Translations under genes and position numbers: made by a program
Source: Phenylobacterium glaciei
GTDB taxonomy: Bacteria > Pseudomonadota > Alphaproteobacteria > Caulobacterales > Caulobacteraceae
Length of the DNA stretch: 64,000 nucleotides
Direction: 5' to 3'
Assembly (NCBI RefSeq): GCF_016772415.1
Contig: NZ_JAGSGD010000001.1
Span: 2,319,501-2,383,500 of the forward strand
Notes under the pieces: generated by a model
Told to the model about the DNA's origin: nothing
What the model saw: only the letters and a program-made list of their open reading frames with translations
The model's database searches: none
Shown: positions 16,879 to 25,367 of the stretch, one piece after another
How positions within the stretch are numbered: the first letter of the stretch is position 1
Layout: each line of letters starts with the position of its first letter

Positions 16879-17999
16879 CGACCCGGCCCCATGCCGGGCT
16901 TGCGGGCGCAGGAGTAGCCGATCAGCGCGTAGGCCTTCTTCAGGCCGCCGAACCGTTTCCGATAGACCGCCGCGCAGGGCAGGCCCGGATTGGCGTCGAT
17001 CAGGGCGCCCGTCAGACGCAAATTCGGCGAGGCGGCGCCCGCGAGGCGCTCTAGGGCTTCCTCGTCACTCAATCGCCTGTACCGGTCCAGCAGTCGCTGC
17101 GCGTCCGCAAAGAGGCGACTGGCCACCAGAGGTTCGAAGTGGGCCTCCGCCTGGACCCAGGTTTCAGGCGACGTACGTCCAACCCTTTGGCCCAGCGGGC
17201 CTGAACGCCGGCCGAAGGTGAGGACGCCCATATAGGTGTCGTTACGCAGCACGCGTCGGACGCAGTCCCCACTCCATGCACGACCAGCCACGGCTGTCAT
17301 CCCCTCCCCATTTAGCAGCGCTGCGATGCCGCCAGGACGTAGGCCGGTCAGTACATAGAGCCGAAAGATCCTCGTCACGGTCTCGACCTCGGCCTTGGGT
17401 CCAGGCGCCAGCACCACCCGGTACCGACTGGACACCTTGCGCTCCCCGGCCTCCAGGACGCCATGCACCCGACCGGACTGATCCACGACGTGACGGCGTA
17501 GGCCATAGACCGCCGATCCGCTCGCGAGGTAGCCCTTCCTTGCCACGTTGCGCTTGGCGATCCGCAGCTTCACCGACATGTCCCGGCTAAGCTCGGCGGC
17601 CATGGCCCGCTTGAGTTCCTTGATCAGCACAGCTTCCATGCTGCCGTCATTGTCGAAGGGGTCGACGCAATACTCGACCGCCATCCCGGCCCTGCGACAT
17701 AGGAACTCGTAGTGAGCCCCCTGGTCGACGTCCTGGAAACGGCCCCAGCGGCTGACGTCGAAAACTAGGATTGCCCGGAAGTCGGGCGCAGGTCCTAGGG
17801 CGTCGGAGAGCAACGCTTTCAGCCCGGGCCGCCCGGTCAGAGTAAGGCCACTTCTGCCAGCATCGACATAGGAGCAAACAACCTCGAAGCCACGCTCGAC
17901 GGCATAGCTGGCGATCGCCGAGCGCTGGTTCTCGATTGAGTACACCTGGTCCTCCGTCGACATCCGGAGATACTGAGCGGCTCGGATTGGTTCGGCCAT
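16845..17999 (-). CDS. serine recombinase, first of a tandem pair
   Basis: A 384-residue site-specific recombinase. The catalytic domain carries the nucleophile Ser14 (AAQYLRMSTEDQ) with VDAGRSG and FDVSRWGRFQD, followed by the Recombinase domain (PGGIAALLNGEGMTA, VLRNDTYMG). It ends shortly after YRKRFGGLKKAYALIGY, so the usual 150 or so following residues of related proteins are absent. It is clearly homologous to the next gene but diverged, and overlaps it by 34 bases, suggesting two subunits made together as in CcrA/CcrB pairs. I start at ATG 17999 (MAEPIRAAQY); the frame extends to a GTG at 18059, four bases from the SRAP start. The position suggests the end of an integrated element. Confidence 0.85.
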   Translation of the reverse strand: MAEPIRAAQYLRMSTEDQVYSIENQRSAIASYAVERGFEVVCSYVDAGRSGLTLTGRPGLKALLSDALGPAPDFRAILVFDVSRWGRFQDVDQGAHYEFLCRRAGMAVEYCVDPFDNDGSMEAVLIKELKRAMAAELSRDMSVKLRIAKRNVARKGYLASGSAVYGLRRHVVDQSGRVHGVLEAGERKVSSRYRVVLAPGPKAEVETVTRIFRLYVLTGLRPGGIAALLNGEGMTAVAGRAWSGDCVRRVLRNDTYMGVLTFGRRSGPLGQRVGRTSPETWVQAEAHFEPLVASRLFADAQRLLDRYRRLSDEEALERLAGAASPNLRLTGALIDANPGLPCAAVYRKRFGGLKKAYALIGYSCARKPGMGPGRWPGRSTTIGT

Positions 18000-18062
18000 G
18001 ACGCTGGCCTCCTGGCAGTCGGCAGGGTTGCCTAAGCCGCCACGCCGCGCCTTACTCACCCA

Positions 18063-18784
18063 ACGTGCAATGAGTATCAGCTCCTGTTCGCCGCAGCGAC
18101 TATGACTGGCAGTTCTCGGAACTGAACGTTTCGATCAACTGGGTCGACGCCGAGCCTAACAGGCCGCTGGATCGGCCCTTCAAACCTACCAACCGTGCGA
18201 CCATGATACGCGCCTTCGATCCGGCCGATCCTATGGCCGGGTTCGAGGGCCTGGAGGCCCGTTGGTGGATGGTGCCCTTCTTCCACAAGGGGCCGGTCTC
18301 GGCCTGGAAGGCGATGTGCACCAACGCGCGACTTGAGACCGTCGAAACCACTGCGGCGTTTCGCGAGCCCTATAAGAGGCGCCTAGCCCTAATCCCCTTT
18401 TCCAGCTTCATTGAGTACGACGACCCGCCCGGCTGGAAGAAGGGCGAAAAGAAGCGGCGCTGGGAAATCGCCTGGCCGCAGCAACACGAGCGCTACCATG
18501 TCCGGTTCTTTGCGGGTCTCTGGGACACTGCCCATCCCGCCGACCACGACGAGCCCTTGACCAGCTTCACCTTCGTGACGGGTGAACCGGGCCCGGTGTT
18601 CTCGATGCCCCGGCCTGATACGGGCAAGCCGCTGCACACCCGGCAAGCTCGCGTCCTCCCCCTCGCCCAGGGCATGGACTGGTTGCGCCTGGACGGTGGC
18701 GTCAAGGCGTTGCTCGCCGATCCGGAGCCGGCCGGCGGCTTCGTCCTGACCGAGCGGCCGCGCGAGCTCAATGCGGGCGACTAG
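18063..18784 (+). pseudogene. SRAP (YedK/HMCES-like) gene with ruined start and frameshift
   Basis: From 18203 the frame encodes most of a SRAP domain: EARWWMVPFF, CTNARLETV, the LIPFSSFIEY region, WDTAHPADHDEPLTSFTFVT and the terminal HTRQARVLP motif. Upstream, the homologous N-terminus is still readable but broken. The start codon reads ACG (18063-18065) before TGC AAT GAG TAT CAG, and a one-base shift near 18088-18097 is needed to reach YDWQFSE in the downstream frame. The downstream ATG 18203 would omit Cys2, the residue that cross-links to abasic DNA, so any product would be inactive. A second recombinase gene starts divergently within a few bases of the lost start codon. Sequencing error could explain the frameshift but not the ACG. 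Confidence 0.8.
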
Positions 18785-18969
18785 GTACGATCTCCGCCGC
18801 GAACGAACCTCCCGATGGCCGGCTGCTCGAACCGACGCTGGCCGTCCGTGAGCAGTTGCAGCGCCTGGGCGCGTGCCTCGAGCTCTTGACCCTTCGCCGC
18901 GTGCATCTCGCCCCGGATCCTGTCAGCCGCGTCCCCGACTACCCTGGGTGTCGGCGGCGGCCGGATCAT
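18781..18969 (-). CDS. possible small helical protein
   Basis: A 62-codon frame from ATG 18969, ending on a stop that overlaps the SRAP stop in the opposite direction. The product is helical and charged (DAADRIRGEMHAAKGQELEA). I see no ribosome binding site and know no family, so it may be chance. Confidence 0.25.
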   Translation of the reverse strand: MIRPPPTPRVVGDAADRIRGEMHAAKGQELEARAQALQLLTDGQRRFEQPAIGRFVRGGDRT

Positions 18970-19084
18970 GCGGCCTGGTAACAATTAGGCCAACCGAATG
19001 ACAGCGCGAGACGAAGTGCAGGAGGCGGTTGAGAAAGTCGGGACGAGTCCCGCGGCCGCTTAGATCTCGCTAACTCAATTTTCG

Positions 19085-19597
19085 TCAGCCGCTTGGCCGC
19101 CGGCCATGAACGCGGATGCTCAGGCGCTTGTCGCAGGATCGGTTGAAATACCTCCGCACTTCCGCGATGGAGTCCTTCGCGCGTTCGCACGAGGCCCTGA
19201 GAACAGGGGTGGGCGGTTGGGGTTGACCATGAAGGGCATCCTCTAACACGCCAAGTTCCCGGTCGATCGCGGTCAACTTGCCCCTGAATGGCCGGAAACT
19301 CTCACCTGCAAACATCTCAAGGATGCCTTCGCCTGCCCGGCGCCGGTGCTTGTAAACCGCGCGACAGCGTTCGCAATCCGCCTCCAAGCTGGCGGGTCTG
19401 CCGACTATTCCGTCAAGTGCATCAGCAGCTTGGTCCAAGTCTGCGACGACGGCCACATAGGCCTTTTGATCGGGGCGGAGCCGATTGAATAACTGTTTGA
19501 CTAAGAAGATCGCAACGCCCGCGACCCCTGAACCCCCGAGAAATTTGAGACCGTGCTCCTTCGCAAATCGAGCAATCCCCCCCAGGTCATTGCTCAA
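19085..19597 (-). CDS. membrane-anchored third gene of the ATPase/STAS operon
   Basis: A 170-residue protein with a single hydrophobic segment near the N-terminus (LKFLGGSGVAGVAIFLVKQL, residues 17-36) and a charged helical cytoplasmic part (VVADLDQAADALDGIVGRPA, CERCRAVYKHRRRAGEG, RELGVLEDALHG). Two CxxC-like cysteines occur at about 75-78. No recognised domain. Its ATG overlaps the stop of the DUF4325 gene (ATGA, 19594-19597), so it is translated with it. It may tether or receive the signal of the ATPase/STAS-like pair. Confidence 0.6.
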   Translation of the reverse strand: MSNDLGGIARFAKEHGLKFLGGSGVAGVAIFLVKQLFNRLRPDQKAYVAVVADLDQAADALDGIVGRPASLEADCERCRAVYKHRRRAGEGILEMFAGESFRPFRGKLTAIDRELGVLEDALHGQPQPPTPVLRASCERAKDSIAEVRRYFNRSCDKRLSIRVHGRRPSG

Positions 19598-19917
19598 TTC
19601 GGGGCCGCCTCGCTGACATATACTTCAACGTCGTCAATATAGCTTGGGTCCCGCTCGGACTTGATCGAAATGACATTCCAAAAGTCAGCTGCCGAGAGCA
19701 CCCCGTGCCTCACGAGCCCAGCAAATGCCTCATCCAGAAATGACGAACTGAGACCTGTCACACCGTCGATGTCGACCAACACATGGGAACCGTCACGAAT
19801 ATACCGCTCCAGCCTTGCGCGAAAGACTTCGCCTGACGCTGGACCGTGCGCCGCGTAACGACCAAACGGCTCGGCGGAAAAGTCCTTCGCTATGTCGATC
19901 GTAACTGTTCTAGCCAT
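19594..19917 (-). CDS. STAS-like DUF4325 protein
   Basis: A 107-residue protein of the DUF4325 family, which is related to the anti-anti-sigma (STAS) fold. The diagnostic stretch is HVLVDIDGVTGLSSSFLDEA followed by FAGLVRHG, matching the strand-loop-helix that carries the phosphorylatable Ser in STAS proteins; here several Ser occupy that loop. ATG 19917 overlaps the ATPase gene end by 8 bases. In known switches a STAS protein is phosphorylated by an ATPase of the histidine-kinase fold, and exactly such an ATPase is the upstream gene. The product may regulate or be regulated by it. No sigma factor is visible in the window. Confidence 0.8.
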   Translation of the reverse strand: MARTVTIDIAKDFSAEPFGRYAAHGPASGEVFRARLERYIRDGSHVLVDIDGVTGLSSSFLDEAFAGLVRHGVLSAADFWNVISIKSERDPSYIDDVEVYVSEAAPN

Positions 19918-20977
19918 CTGAGCCGCCAGCGTCATCGAGTGCTTCCGAAATCTTTAAGCGCCAAACCACCAACGTTCCGTGAAGAGGATTGTTCATGGCA
20001 AGCCCGTGGTCCACCTCCTCGGTGCCACGAGCGTACACATAGTGTCCCCTACCACTCGTAATCCAGAGCATACCGTCGCCTACCCGATCAATTAATCGCC
20101 GCATCTCGGGTAAACCCCGCCCACGACCAGCCAGGCCCGTCCGGGACATCGGACGTTCAACGGCGACTTTGATCAATCGATAGTCCGCTTTGCGTTCATC
20201 CGCCTGCAGCGCAGCATAGGCTTCGACCACGGCTTGAGCCGTGCTGAGCGGCACGGTGGCGGGAATGCCCGCGCCGGCATCATACACGACGAAGCTGCAT
20301 TCATCGCCGTCCGCCATCCCGAATATCCACCATCGATGGGATGCCGACGGTCGGTCAGACGGAAAAGCGAAGGCGTGGTCGACGACGTTAAGGAGGGCCT
20401 CAGTTACCGCCCCCTTGAGCCGCCCTCGCACCTTGTCGTTCATAACCTCTGGAGGAAAGAGAGAGACCAGAAATTCATCAAGAAATGCGGTGTTTCGCGC
20501 TTCTTCCGCTAGGCCCGATCGCACACGGAGATACGGCCCCGTAACGGCTGAGACCTCCGTGAAGTTGGTCCGCGAAGTCGCATCAATGAACCCGACTTCG
20601 TGGAGAAGAGTCTTCAAATGGGGCGATTTTGGGAGAATACCTCGAGGAATAGAGCCCCGCCTGAACTCTTTGGCGCGCTGCATTTCCGCGACCAATGCAA
20701 CCGCAGCTCCGACGGACACTTCGTTCAAGGCGGATAAATCGATTGCGCAGCGTCGGCCCCGAACTACCGCCTCCTCATGAATCCTATTCAAGAACTCCAC
20801 CGTCTCGTCGCCGCCGTTCCTGAAAGACAAGATCCTCGGCGCGCGCAGGTTGATTATCCGAAGCGGCGCGGCCCGGGGCCCTCGCGCGACCTTCGCACTG
20901 CGCACCTGCTCTCGTCTGCGGCGCTTAGCTGCGATCCGGGCCTGCCTGGCCAGCCGCAGAGTACGACTCTTGCTCAT
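19910..20977 (-). CDS. ATP-binding protein with STAS-like N-terminal part and GHKL ATPase domain
   Basis: A 355-residue cytoplasmic protein. After a very basic N-terminus, about residues 46-135 resemble a STAS-like fold (CAIDLSALNEVSVGAAVALV). Residues 185-345 are a histidine-kinase-type ATPase: N-box GAVTEALLNVVDHAF, G1 motif VVYDAGAGIP and G2 motif TGLAGRGRGLPEM. There is no phosphoacceptor His box, so it is more like an anti-sigma-type kinase than a two-component kinase. Residue numbers count from GTG 20992; I prefer ATG 20977. It leads a three-gene operon in which the next gene encodes a DUF4325 protein. This pairing occurs in accessory islands; its target is unknown. Confidence 0.8.
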   Translation of the reverse strand: MSKSRTLRLARQARIAAKRRRREQVRSAKVARGPRAAPLRIINLRAPRILSFRNGGDETVEFLNRIHEEAVVRGRRCAIDLSALNEVSVGAAVALVAEMQRAKEFRRGSIPRGILPKSPHLKTLLHEVGFIDATSRTNFTEVSAVTGPYLRVRSGLAEEARNTAFLDEFLVSLFPPEVMNDKVRGRLKGAVTEALLNVVDHAFAFPSDRPSASHRWWIFGMADGDECSFVVYDAGAGIPATVPLSTAQAVVEAYAALQADERKADYRLIKVAVERPMSRTGLAGRGRGLPEMRRLIDRVGDGMLWITSGRGHYVYARGTEEVDHGLAMNNPLHGTLVVWRLKISEALDDAGGSDG

Positions 20978-21356
20978 ACAGCCTAGTAGCACTCGTCGGC
21001 GTGGCAGCCCGGAGTTTCATCACCTTTAGGAGCAGAAGGGGCCGCGATACGCACATTCATTGAACGCAGTGAGCCCCCGCCCCCCGAAACGGGCGACGCG
21101 CTAAGATATCTCCCGGGCTAGCCGGCGCGGCGTTACGGCTCGATCGGTACCTTGCGCCGTCCGGATCGACACGGGGCAGCTCGCCACTGAGCGTTGGCGT
21201 CCAACATAAAGAGCCTGCGCGGTGGCCTGCGCGCTTTGCTTCGGACCGGTCGGCCGGCGTGGGACTCATCATGTCACGCGCAAAGCCCGCCATCTGGGAC
21301 GAGAACTCCGCTCCGGCTTCCTCAATCTGGTCGTTTTGTCGCCCGCCATTGGCAAC
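20978..21356. other. intergenic stretch between modules C and D
   Basis: No protein-like frame was found. It separates the end of the 440-residue gene at 21357 from the start of the ATPase operon at 20977 and should hold the promoter of the latter in 20978-21050. Confidence 0.4.
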
Positions 21357-22679
21357 CTACGAGAGTCGATCCTCGTAAGGTTCAACCTTTGCCCCCCCCG
21401 CGAGAGCCGCCTGCATCATGAAGCGAGACGACGACGCGGCGAGCAACCATTCATCGCGTATGATTTCCCGGATCAGATTCATCCGTTCGGTGCGGGTAGT
21501 TTCGGTCAGTGTCTCGTCATCGAAGTCGTCTTTGATGTCCGCTGTAATGAGGATGTCCAAACCCGGCGGAAACCGCATGTCGGGGGCCGCAGGAATCGCC
21601 CTTTCGCGAACCATCTTGTCAGTAAAAGCGAGCCGTTCCAGCGCTGCGACGACCGACTCCGGCGCCCCACTGTTGAAGGCCGCCTCGACGACGGTGCCTA
21701 CGGCCGCCTCAGGCAACACATTCTTGAGAACCTCCCGGAAGATGTAGAGGCGAAGGAGGCGAACGGACGTATCGGCAGCTTCCCGGACCTCGCGTGGCAG
21801 CGCGTCCCATGCGGCTGCCCGGTCCCCCAGTGCGATTGCGGTAAAGGCTGCGTCGGGCTGCGCCATAACGCCTGACATAAAACCGGCTAGCTGATCCTTA
21901 TCACGCTCCAGATCAGCCGTCAGACGGGGGCTCCGGCCCCTTACAAGGCCAAGTTCTAGGAGCGGCCGACGCGCGTTGTCGTAGTCGCCTAGACAGTTCC
22001 AAAGATGGTCTTGGTCGTCATCGGTCAACAGCGCCTCTGCGGTGGGGTCGCGCATCCGCAGAAGCCAGCCGAGGACCAGTACGACGTTTGAGGCGCGCCA
22101 AGTGTTGTGAAGGCTGCCTGGAATATCGGATTTCCATCGGGATGGGACCCGATCCTTAACAAGGGTCCGAATGATGTCCGGCACCAGCGATGCGGCAAGG
22201 TCCGGCGCCGCCGCTAACAGGTCGGCTAGTTGCCATGCGCGCCCTGGACTGACCGCCAGAGCAAGCGCGTCTTCGTAAGGCAATTCGCGGAACGCTCCGA
22301 AAAGAGTGTGACACCCCTGCTGCTCGCCCATCTCCCGCTGACGCGTCCAAGCCGCCCGAGCCAACTCTAGAAACTGCGGACTTTTGACCTGTTCGAGTGC
22401 GTTGGTCAGAACGTCAATAAGGGTATCCGCCGCTAGCCGACCGTCTTCCGGGATGCTTCGATCATAGTAGCGGCGATCAATCAGGCACTCGATGAAAGCT
22501 AGGATGTCGCGGGCGTCTGTCCATTCTAGCTCCCCATCCATGTAGCGCTGAAGGAGGGCCAGCACATTGGGATAACTGAGTGCCTTCAATTCCTCCCGGA
22601 GCGCATCGCCGGTGGGCGCAACCGGCGCAGGCCTATGCGCCGGCTTTGCTGGCGCTTTTCCAAAGAGCTTCCCGAACAT
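21357..22679 (-). CDS. hypothetical 440-residue helical protein
   Basis: A soluble, predominantly helical protein with no family I can name. The N-terminus is short and basic (MFGKLFGKAPAKPAHRP), then a long series of amphipathic helices resembling a helical-repeat scaffold (ALSYPNVLALLQRYMDGELE, LADLLAAAPDLAASLVPDII, VVAALERLAFTDKMVRERAI). No catalytic motif, membrane span or signal is seen. It lies 220 bases downstream of the lipoprotein gene and on the same strand, so it may be the last gene of the vWA-PP2C-kinase module. A scaffold or effector role is conceivable but unsupported. Confidence 0.6.
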   Translation of the reverse strand: MFGKLFGKAPAKPAHRPAPVAPTGDALREELKALSYPNVLALLQRYMDGELEWTDARDILAFIECLIDRRYYDRSIPEDGRLAADTLIDVLTNALEQVKSPQFLELARAAWTRQREMGEQQGCHTLFGAFRELPYEDALALAVSPGRAWQLADLLAAAPDLAASLVPDIIRTLVKDRVPSRWKSDIPGSLHNTWRASNVVLVLGWLLRMRDPTAEALLTDDDQDHLWNCLGDYDNARRPLLELGLVRGRSPRLTADLERDKDQLAGFMSGVMAQPDAAFTAIALGDRAAAWDALPREVREAADTSVRLLRLYIFREVLKNVLPEAAVGTVVEAAFNSGAPESVVAALERLAFTDKMVRERAIPAAPDMRFPPGLDILITADIKDDFDDETLTETTRTERMNLIREIIRDEWLLAASSSRFMMQAALAGGAKVEPYEDRLS

Positions 22680-22899
22680 AGTTCTCCCTCGGTCGCCAAC
22701 ATGGGAAAGAGCTTAAGTGTCAATTTCTCGAATCGACTACCTGAACAATCCTTTGGACAACGCCAAGCAGCCACGTCGCGGGTGTGGCGAGCCAGAATCT
22801 AGCGAAATCCGTCCACCGGACATTGGCGAAACTCAGTAGCGGTGTCCAACGGTCGGGATTTGCTCGCACATCTCACCGGCGCCGGGGCGGTCGCAGTCA

Positions 22900-23607
22900 T
22901 TACTTCGGAGGGAGTGCTACCCCCGTCCGAAGGTACTCGGCGTTGGCATCGTCTTGGGACAATACCACTGTCACAGCCTTCCCGGTCGATTTACCCAAGT
23001 AAGGTACTGCGGCGTTGAGCATGTATGGGATGATGAGACGCAGGTCGCCGCTTGAACCCGAACTAGTGATCTTGATTTGCCAAAATCTTTTGACCTCTTT
23101 GCTCTTGGCATAGCGGTTCAGGTCAAACCCGCTAAGCATGACGTACCGGTCATAAACGGTGGTGCTCACGGGGACACTGTCCGCACCGACGACCCCGTAG
23201 CTGGGTGTGTTCGTTGTCACTGCGCTGATCGCCCCAGTAGGGCTCAGATAGCCAGTGGTGGTCGAACTAGCGACCCCAGTCTGCCCCCAGATCGGCAAGC
23301 TCACCACGGACGTCTCAGTCCTGGGCGAACCGATGCCGTAGTCAACAAACACCCCGACATCTGGCCGCTCGGCGCTTGTCGCGACTTGCAAGCCCGCCTT
23401 GACCAGGGCGCGCTGCACCTCTTCAGACGCCTCAGCGAACTGGAGATCGTTGGCTTGCTCCGCATCGAACGGAACCACAGCGTGCTGCAGAGTTGGAGAG
23501 AACTCTGCAGCGACGAAGCCACTTACCGAGACATCAATTGTTGGAGGCTGGATTGCACAGCCAGCGAGCAGACAAATCGCACCCAAAGCGGCAACCAATC
23601 TAACCAT
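22900..23607 (-). CDS. lipoprotein, DUF4136-like
   Basis: A 235-residue lipoprotein. MVRLVAALGAICLLAGC is a clear lipoprotein signal with Cys17. The mature part has an alternating-strand, Ser/Thr-rich composition, with AEFSPTLQHAVVPFDAEQAN near the start, DVGVFVDYGIG in the middle and the closing VVLSQDDANAEYLRTG, the general pattern of DUF4136-like envelope lipoproteins of unknown role. I begin at ATG 23607, since the 26 codons upstream precede the signal peptide. It follows the kinase gene by 65 bases on the same strand. A lipoprotein tied to a membrane-anchored kinase could report on the envelope, but this is a guess. Confidence 0.65.
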   Translation of the reverse strand: MVRLVAALGAICLLAGCAIQPPTIDVSVSGFVAAEFSPTLQHAVVPFDAEQANDLQFAEASEEVQRALVKAGLQVATSAERPDVGVFVDYGIGSPRTETSVVSLPIWGQTGVASSTTTGYLSPTGAISAVTTNTPSYGVVGADSVPVSTTVYDRYVMLSGFDLNRYAKSKEVKRFWQIKITSSGSSGDLRLIIPYMLNAAVPYLGKSTGKAVTVVLSQDDANAEYLRTGVALPPK

Positions 23608-23672
23608 CTCGAAAACCCCAGCCAGCGATTGGGTACCCGAACTCGCTTTGTCGGACCTTATCGGGCCCACCT

Positions 23673-25367
23673 TTAGCCCGCGCACTTCGCCAGGGCGAAC
23701 AGAACTATCCCGATGATGACGACCCAGCCAAGCCAGTTGTTTGAGCCGCCGCCAGTGTTCACAGACGTGGGCCGGGCCGGGACTTTGGTTGACGTCCTTG
23801 AGGTTGTTGCTTGTTGTCCCGTCCCAGATGCAGCAGTTCCTGCGGGCTTCAGAGTGGCGAGCAGCGCCGCGTTGGAACTGACAGGCTGAGATGCAGTACT
23901 AGCAGTCCCTCCAGCTGAGCTTGATGCCTGCCGCCGGCCACTACTTTTGGCGCCTTTCCCGAGCGATTGAATGGCGGCTGCGTTGGAGGTCTTCGTTCCG
24001 TTGGCGGCCCCAGCGCTTTTGCCGGCTTGACCCAGTCGGAACCTCGCCTCCAAGGGAGAGAGCTGGACGAGTTGATTGTCCGAGGTCAAGGACACGCCGA
24101 CGCTGAAGTAAGGCTTGCCATAGGTGGCTCCTTCGTAGGGCGGCTCTACGAGCCCGGTGACGCTGAGCCAACGCCCAACCCAGGCTTGATCTGGTCTGGC
24201 GCTCATCGCGCTCAGCCCGTCAGACCAGATTGTGATCTTGACGCTCTTCTGGTTCCAGATCCCGAAATTGATGAAGACATAGGGAAGGCCGCGACCCCGG
24301 CCTCTCCGGCCGACGCCATGCTTTACCGATAGAACTTCGCCGACGATCTCGATCCGATCGCCCACGCTTTGTAGCACGCCTTCGTAGTCACTACCGGCCA
24401 GAACAGGGTACGCCCCTATATAGCGCTTCACCTTTGGTGCCGACGCCGGCCTGGTCGCGGTGGCGATACGCGGCGTTGGGACATTTCGGCCGGCTAGGTA
24501 GTCAGCTAGCGTTGGCACCAAATCGATAGGCGCCGAACAAATCGCCGCGAAGCGATCAGCACGATCCTTTAGTGCTGGTATCGCTCGCAGCGCCTTGAAG
24601 ACTTCTGATGCATCGGGATCGCCAAAGTCATTGGCCTTGAAGATGATTGCCTCACCGCCCTCGCGAAACCGGCGATGGAGGTTCGGATCGGCCGCAAGGC
24701 CCTCAAGACTGAGATCAAGAACGATGAACGCAAACCGGTCCATCTGAGGACCGAAGTCCTTCACTGTCCTGCCAGGGTGTTGGAAATGCTTGTGCCCGAC
24801 CTCGGTGCCAGACCCTGCCACCATCTCGGGTACGAACATCCCATCGTAGTCAACGAGCTTGAACTCACTTGGCCCAACAACAATGTTGCCGTTCTGCAGG
24901 TCGCCGTGTGCGATCCCCTGGGATCGGAGCGAGCCTTCTAAGTTGGTGAAGCGGCTGCGCAGTTCAGACATACGCGCGCGATCTGATGCATGGCGTTCAA
25001 GGTGAACATCCAAGGTCTCACCCTCGACCCAATCCATCTTCACGATGGGGTACCGAGCGCCGTTCACCAGGATTCCCGAAGGCTGGTAGTCGAATGTCGC
25101 AAAGTAGTCGGACGAGAGGCTGCTTAGGGCCTTCGAGATGAGCGCGTACCGCTGCGTGATCCCAGGTATTTCGCGGTGGAAGCATCGGACAGCAAACGAC
25201 CCGCCACCAGAGTTGAGCCGATAGGTGATCACAAAGCCCCCGGACATGGGGGCCGGGAGGCCTAGGGGCGAAGTCGCGACGCTCGCCCCTTTGAGGACAG
25301 GGTCTGTGAACGCTTTGGACGGCTCCTGAAGGACGTCCTGATAATCCGTCATGCTGGGGTACGACAT
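23673..25367 (-). CDS. tail-anchored Ser/Thr kinase-like protein of a TerY-P-type triad
   Basis: A 564-residue protein. Residues 40-300 are a divergent protein-kinase domain: SFAVRCFHRE with Arg61 where most kinases have Lys, the catalytic loop HGDLQNGN (Asp156, Asn161), and VDYDG (Asp173, Asp175) in place of DFG. Residues 318-435 look like a small beta-barrel, perhaps OB-like (IEIVGEVLSVKHGVG, PYVFINFGIWNQKSV). A long Ser/Thr/Ala linker follows, and a C-terminal membrane helix (LGWVVIIGIVLFALAKCAG). Its ATG shares a base with the stop of the PP2C gene (TAATG). Kinases of this kind with a vWA and a PP2C partner form the TerY-P triads described in tellurite and stress loci. Confidence 0.8.
   Translation of the reverse strand: MSYPSMTDYQDVLQEPSKAFTDPVLKGASVATSPLGLPAPMSGGFVITYRLNSGGGSFAVRCFHREIPGITQRYALISKALSSLSSDYFATFDYQPSGILVNGARYPIVKMDWVEGETLDVHLERHASDRARMSELRSRFTNLEGSLRSQGIAHGDLQNGNIVVGPSEFKLVDYDGMFVPEMVAGSGTEVGHKHFQHPGRTVKDFGPQMDRFAFIVLDLSLEGLAADPNLHRRFREGGEAIIFKANDFGDPDASEVFKALRAIPALKDRADRFAAICSAPIDLVPTLADYLAGRNVPTPRIATATRPASAPKVKRYIGAYPVLAGSDYEGVLQSVGDRIEIVGEVLSVKHGVGRRGRGRGLPYVFINFGIWNQKSVKITIWSDGLSAMSARPDQAWVGRWLSVTGLVEPPYEGATYGKPYFSVGVSLTSDNQLVQLSPLEARFRLGQAGKSAGAANGTKTSNAAAIQSLGKGAKSSGRRQASSSAGGTASTASQPVSSNAALLATLKPAGTAASGTGQQATTSRTSTKVPARPTSVNTGGGSNNWLGWVVIIGIVLFALAKCAG

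Noticed and set aside
16990..18060. CRISPR or tandem repeat array in the recombinase region
   Set aside because: No regularly spaced repeat was visible; similarity is only between the two paralogous recombinases.
119..18784. SRAP copies as direct repeats (att sites) of one integration event
   Set aside because: The two copies differ at about a quarter of positions and break at different points, so they are old paralogues rather than a recent duplication.
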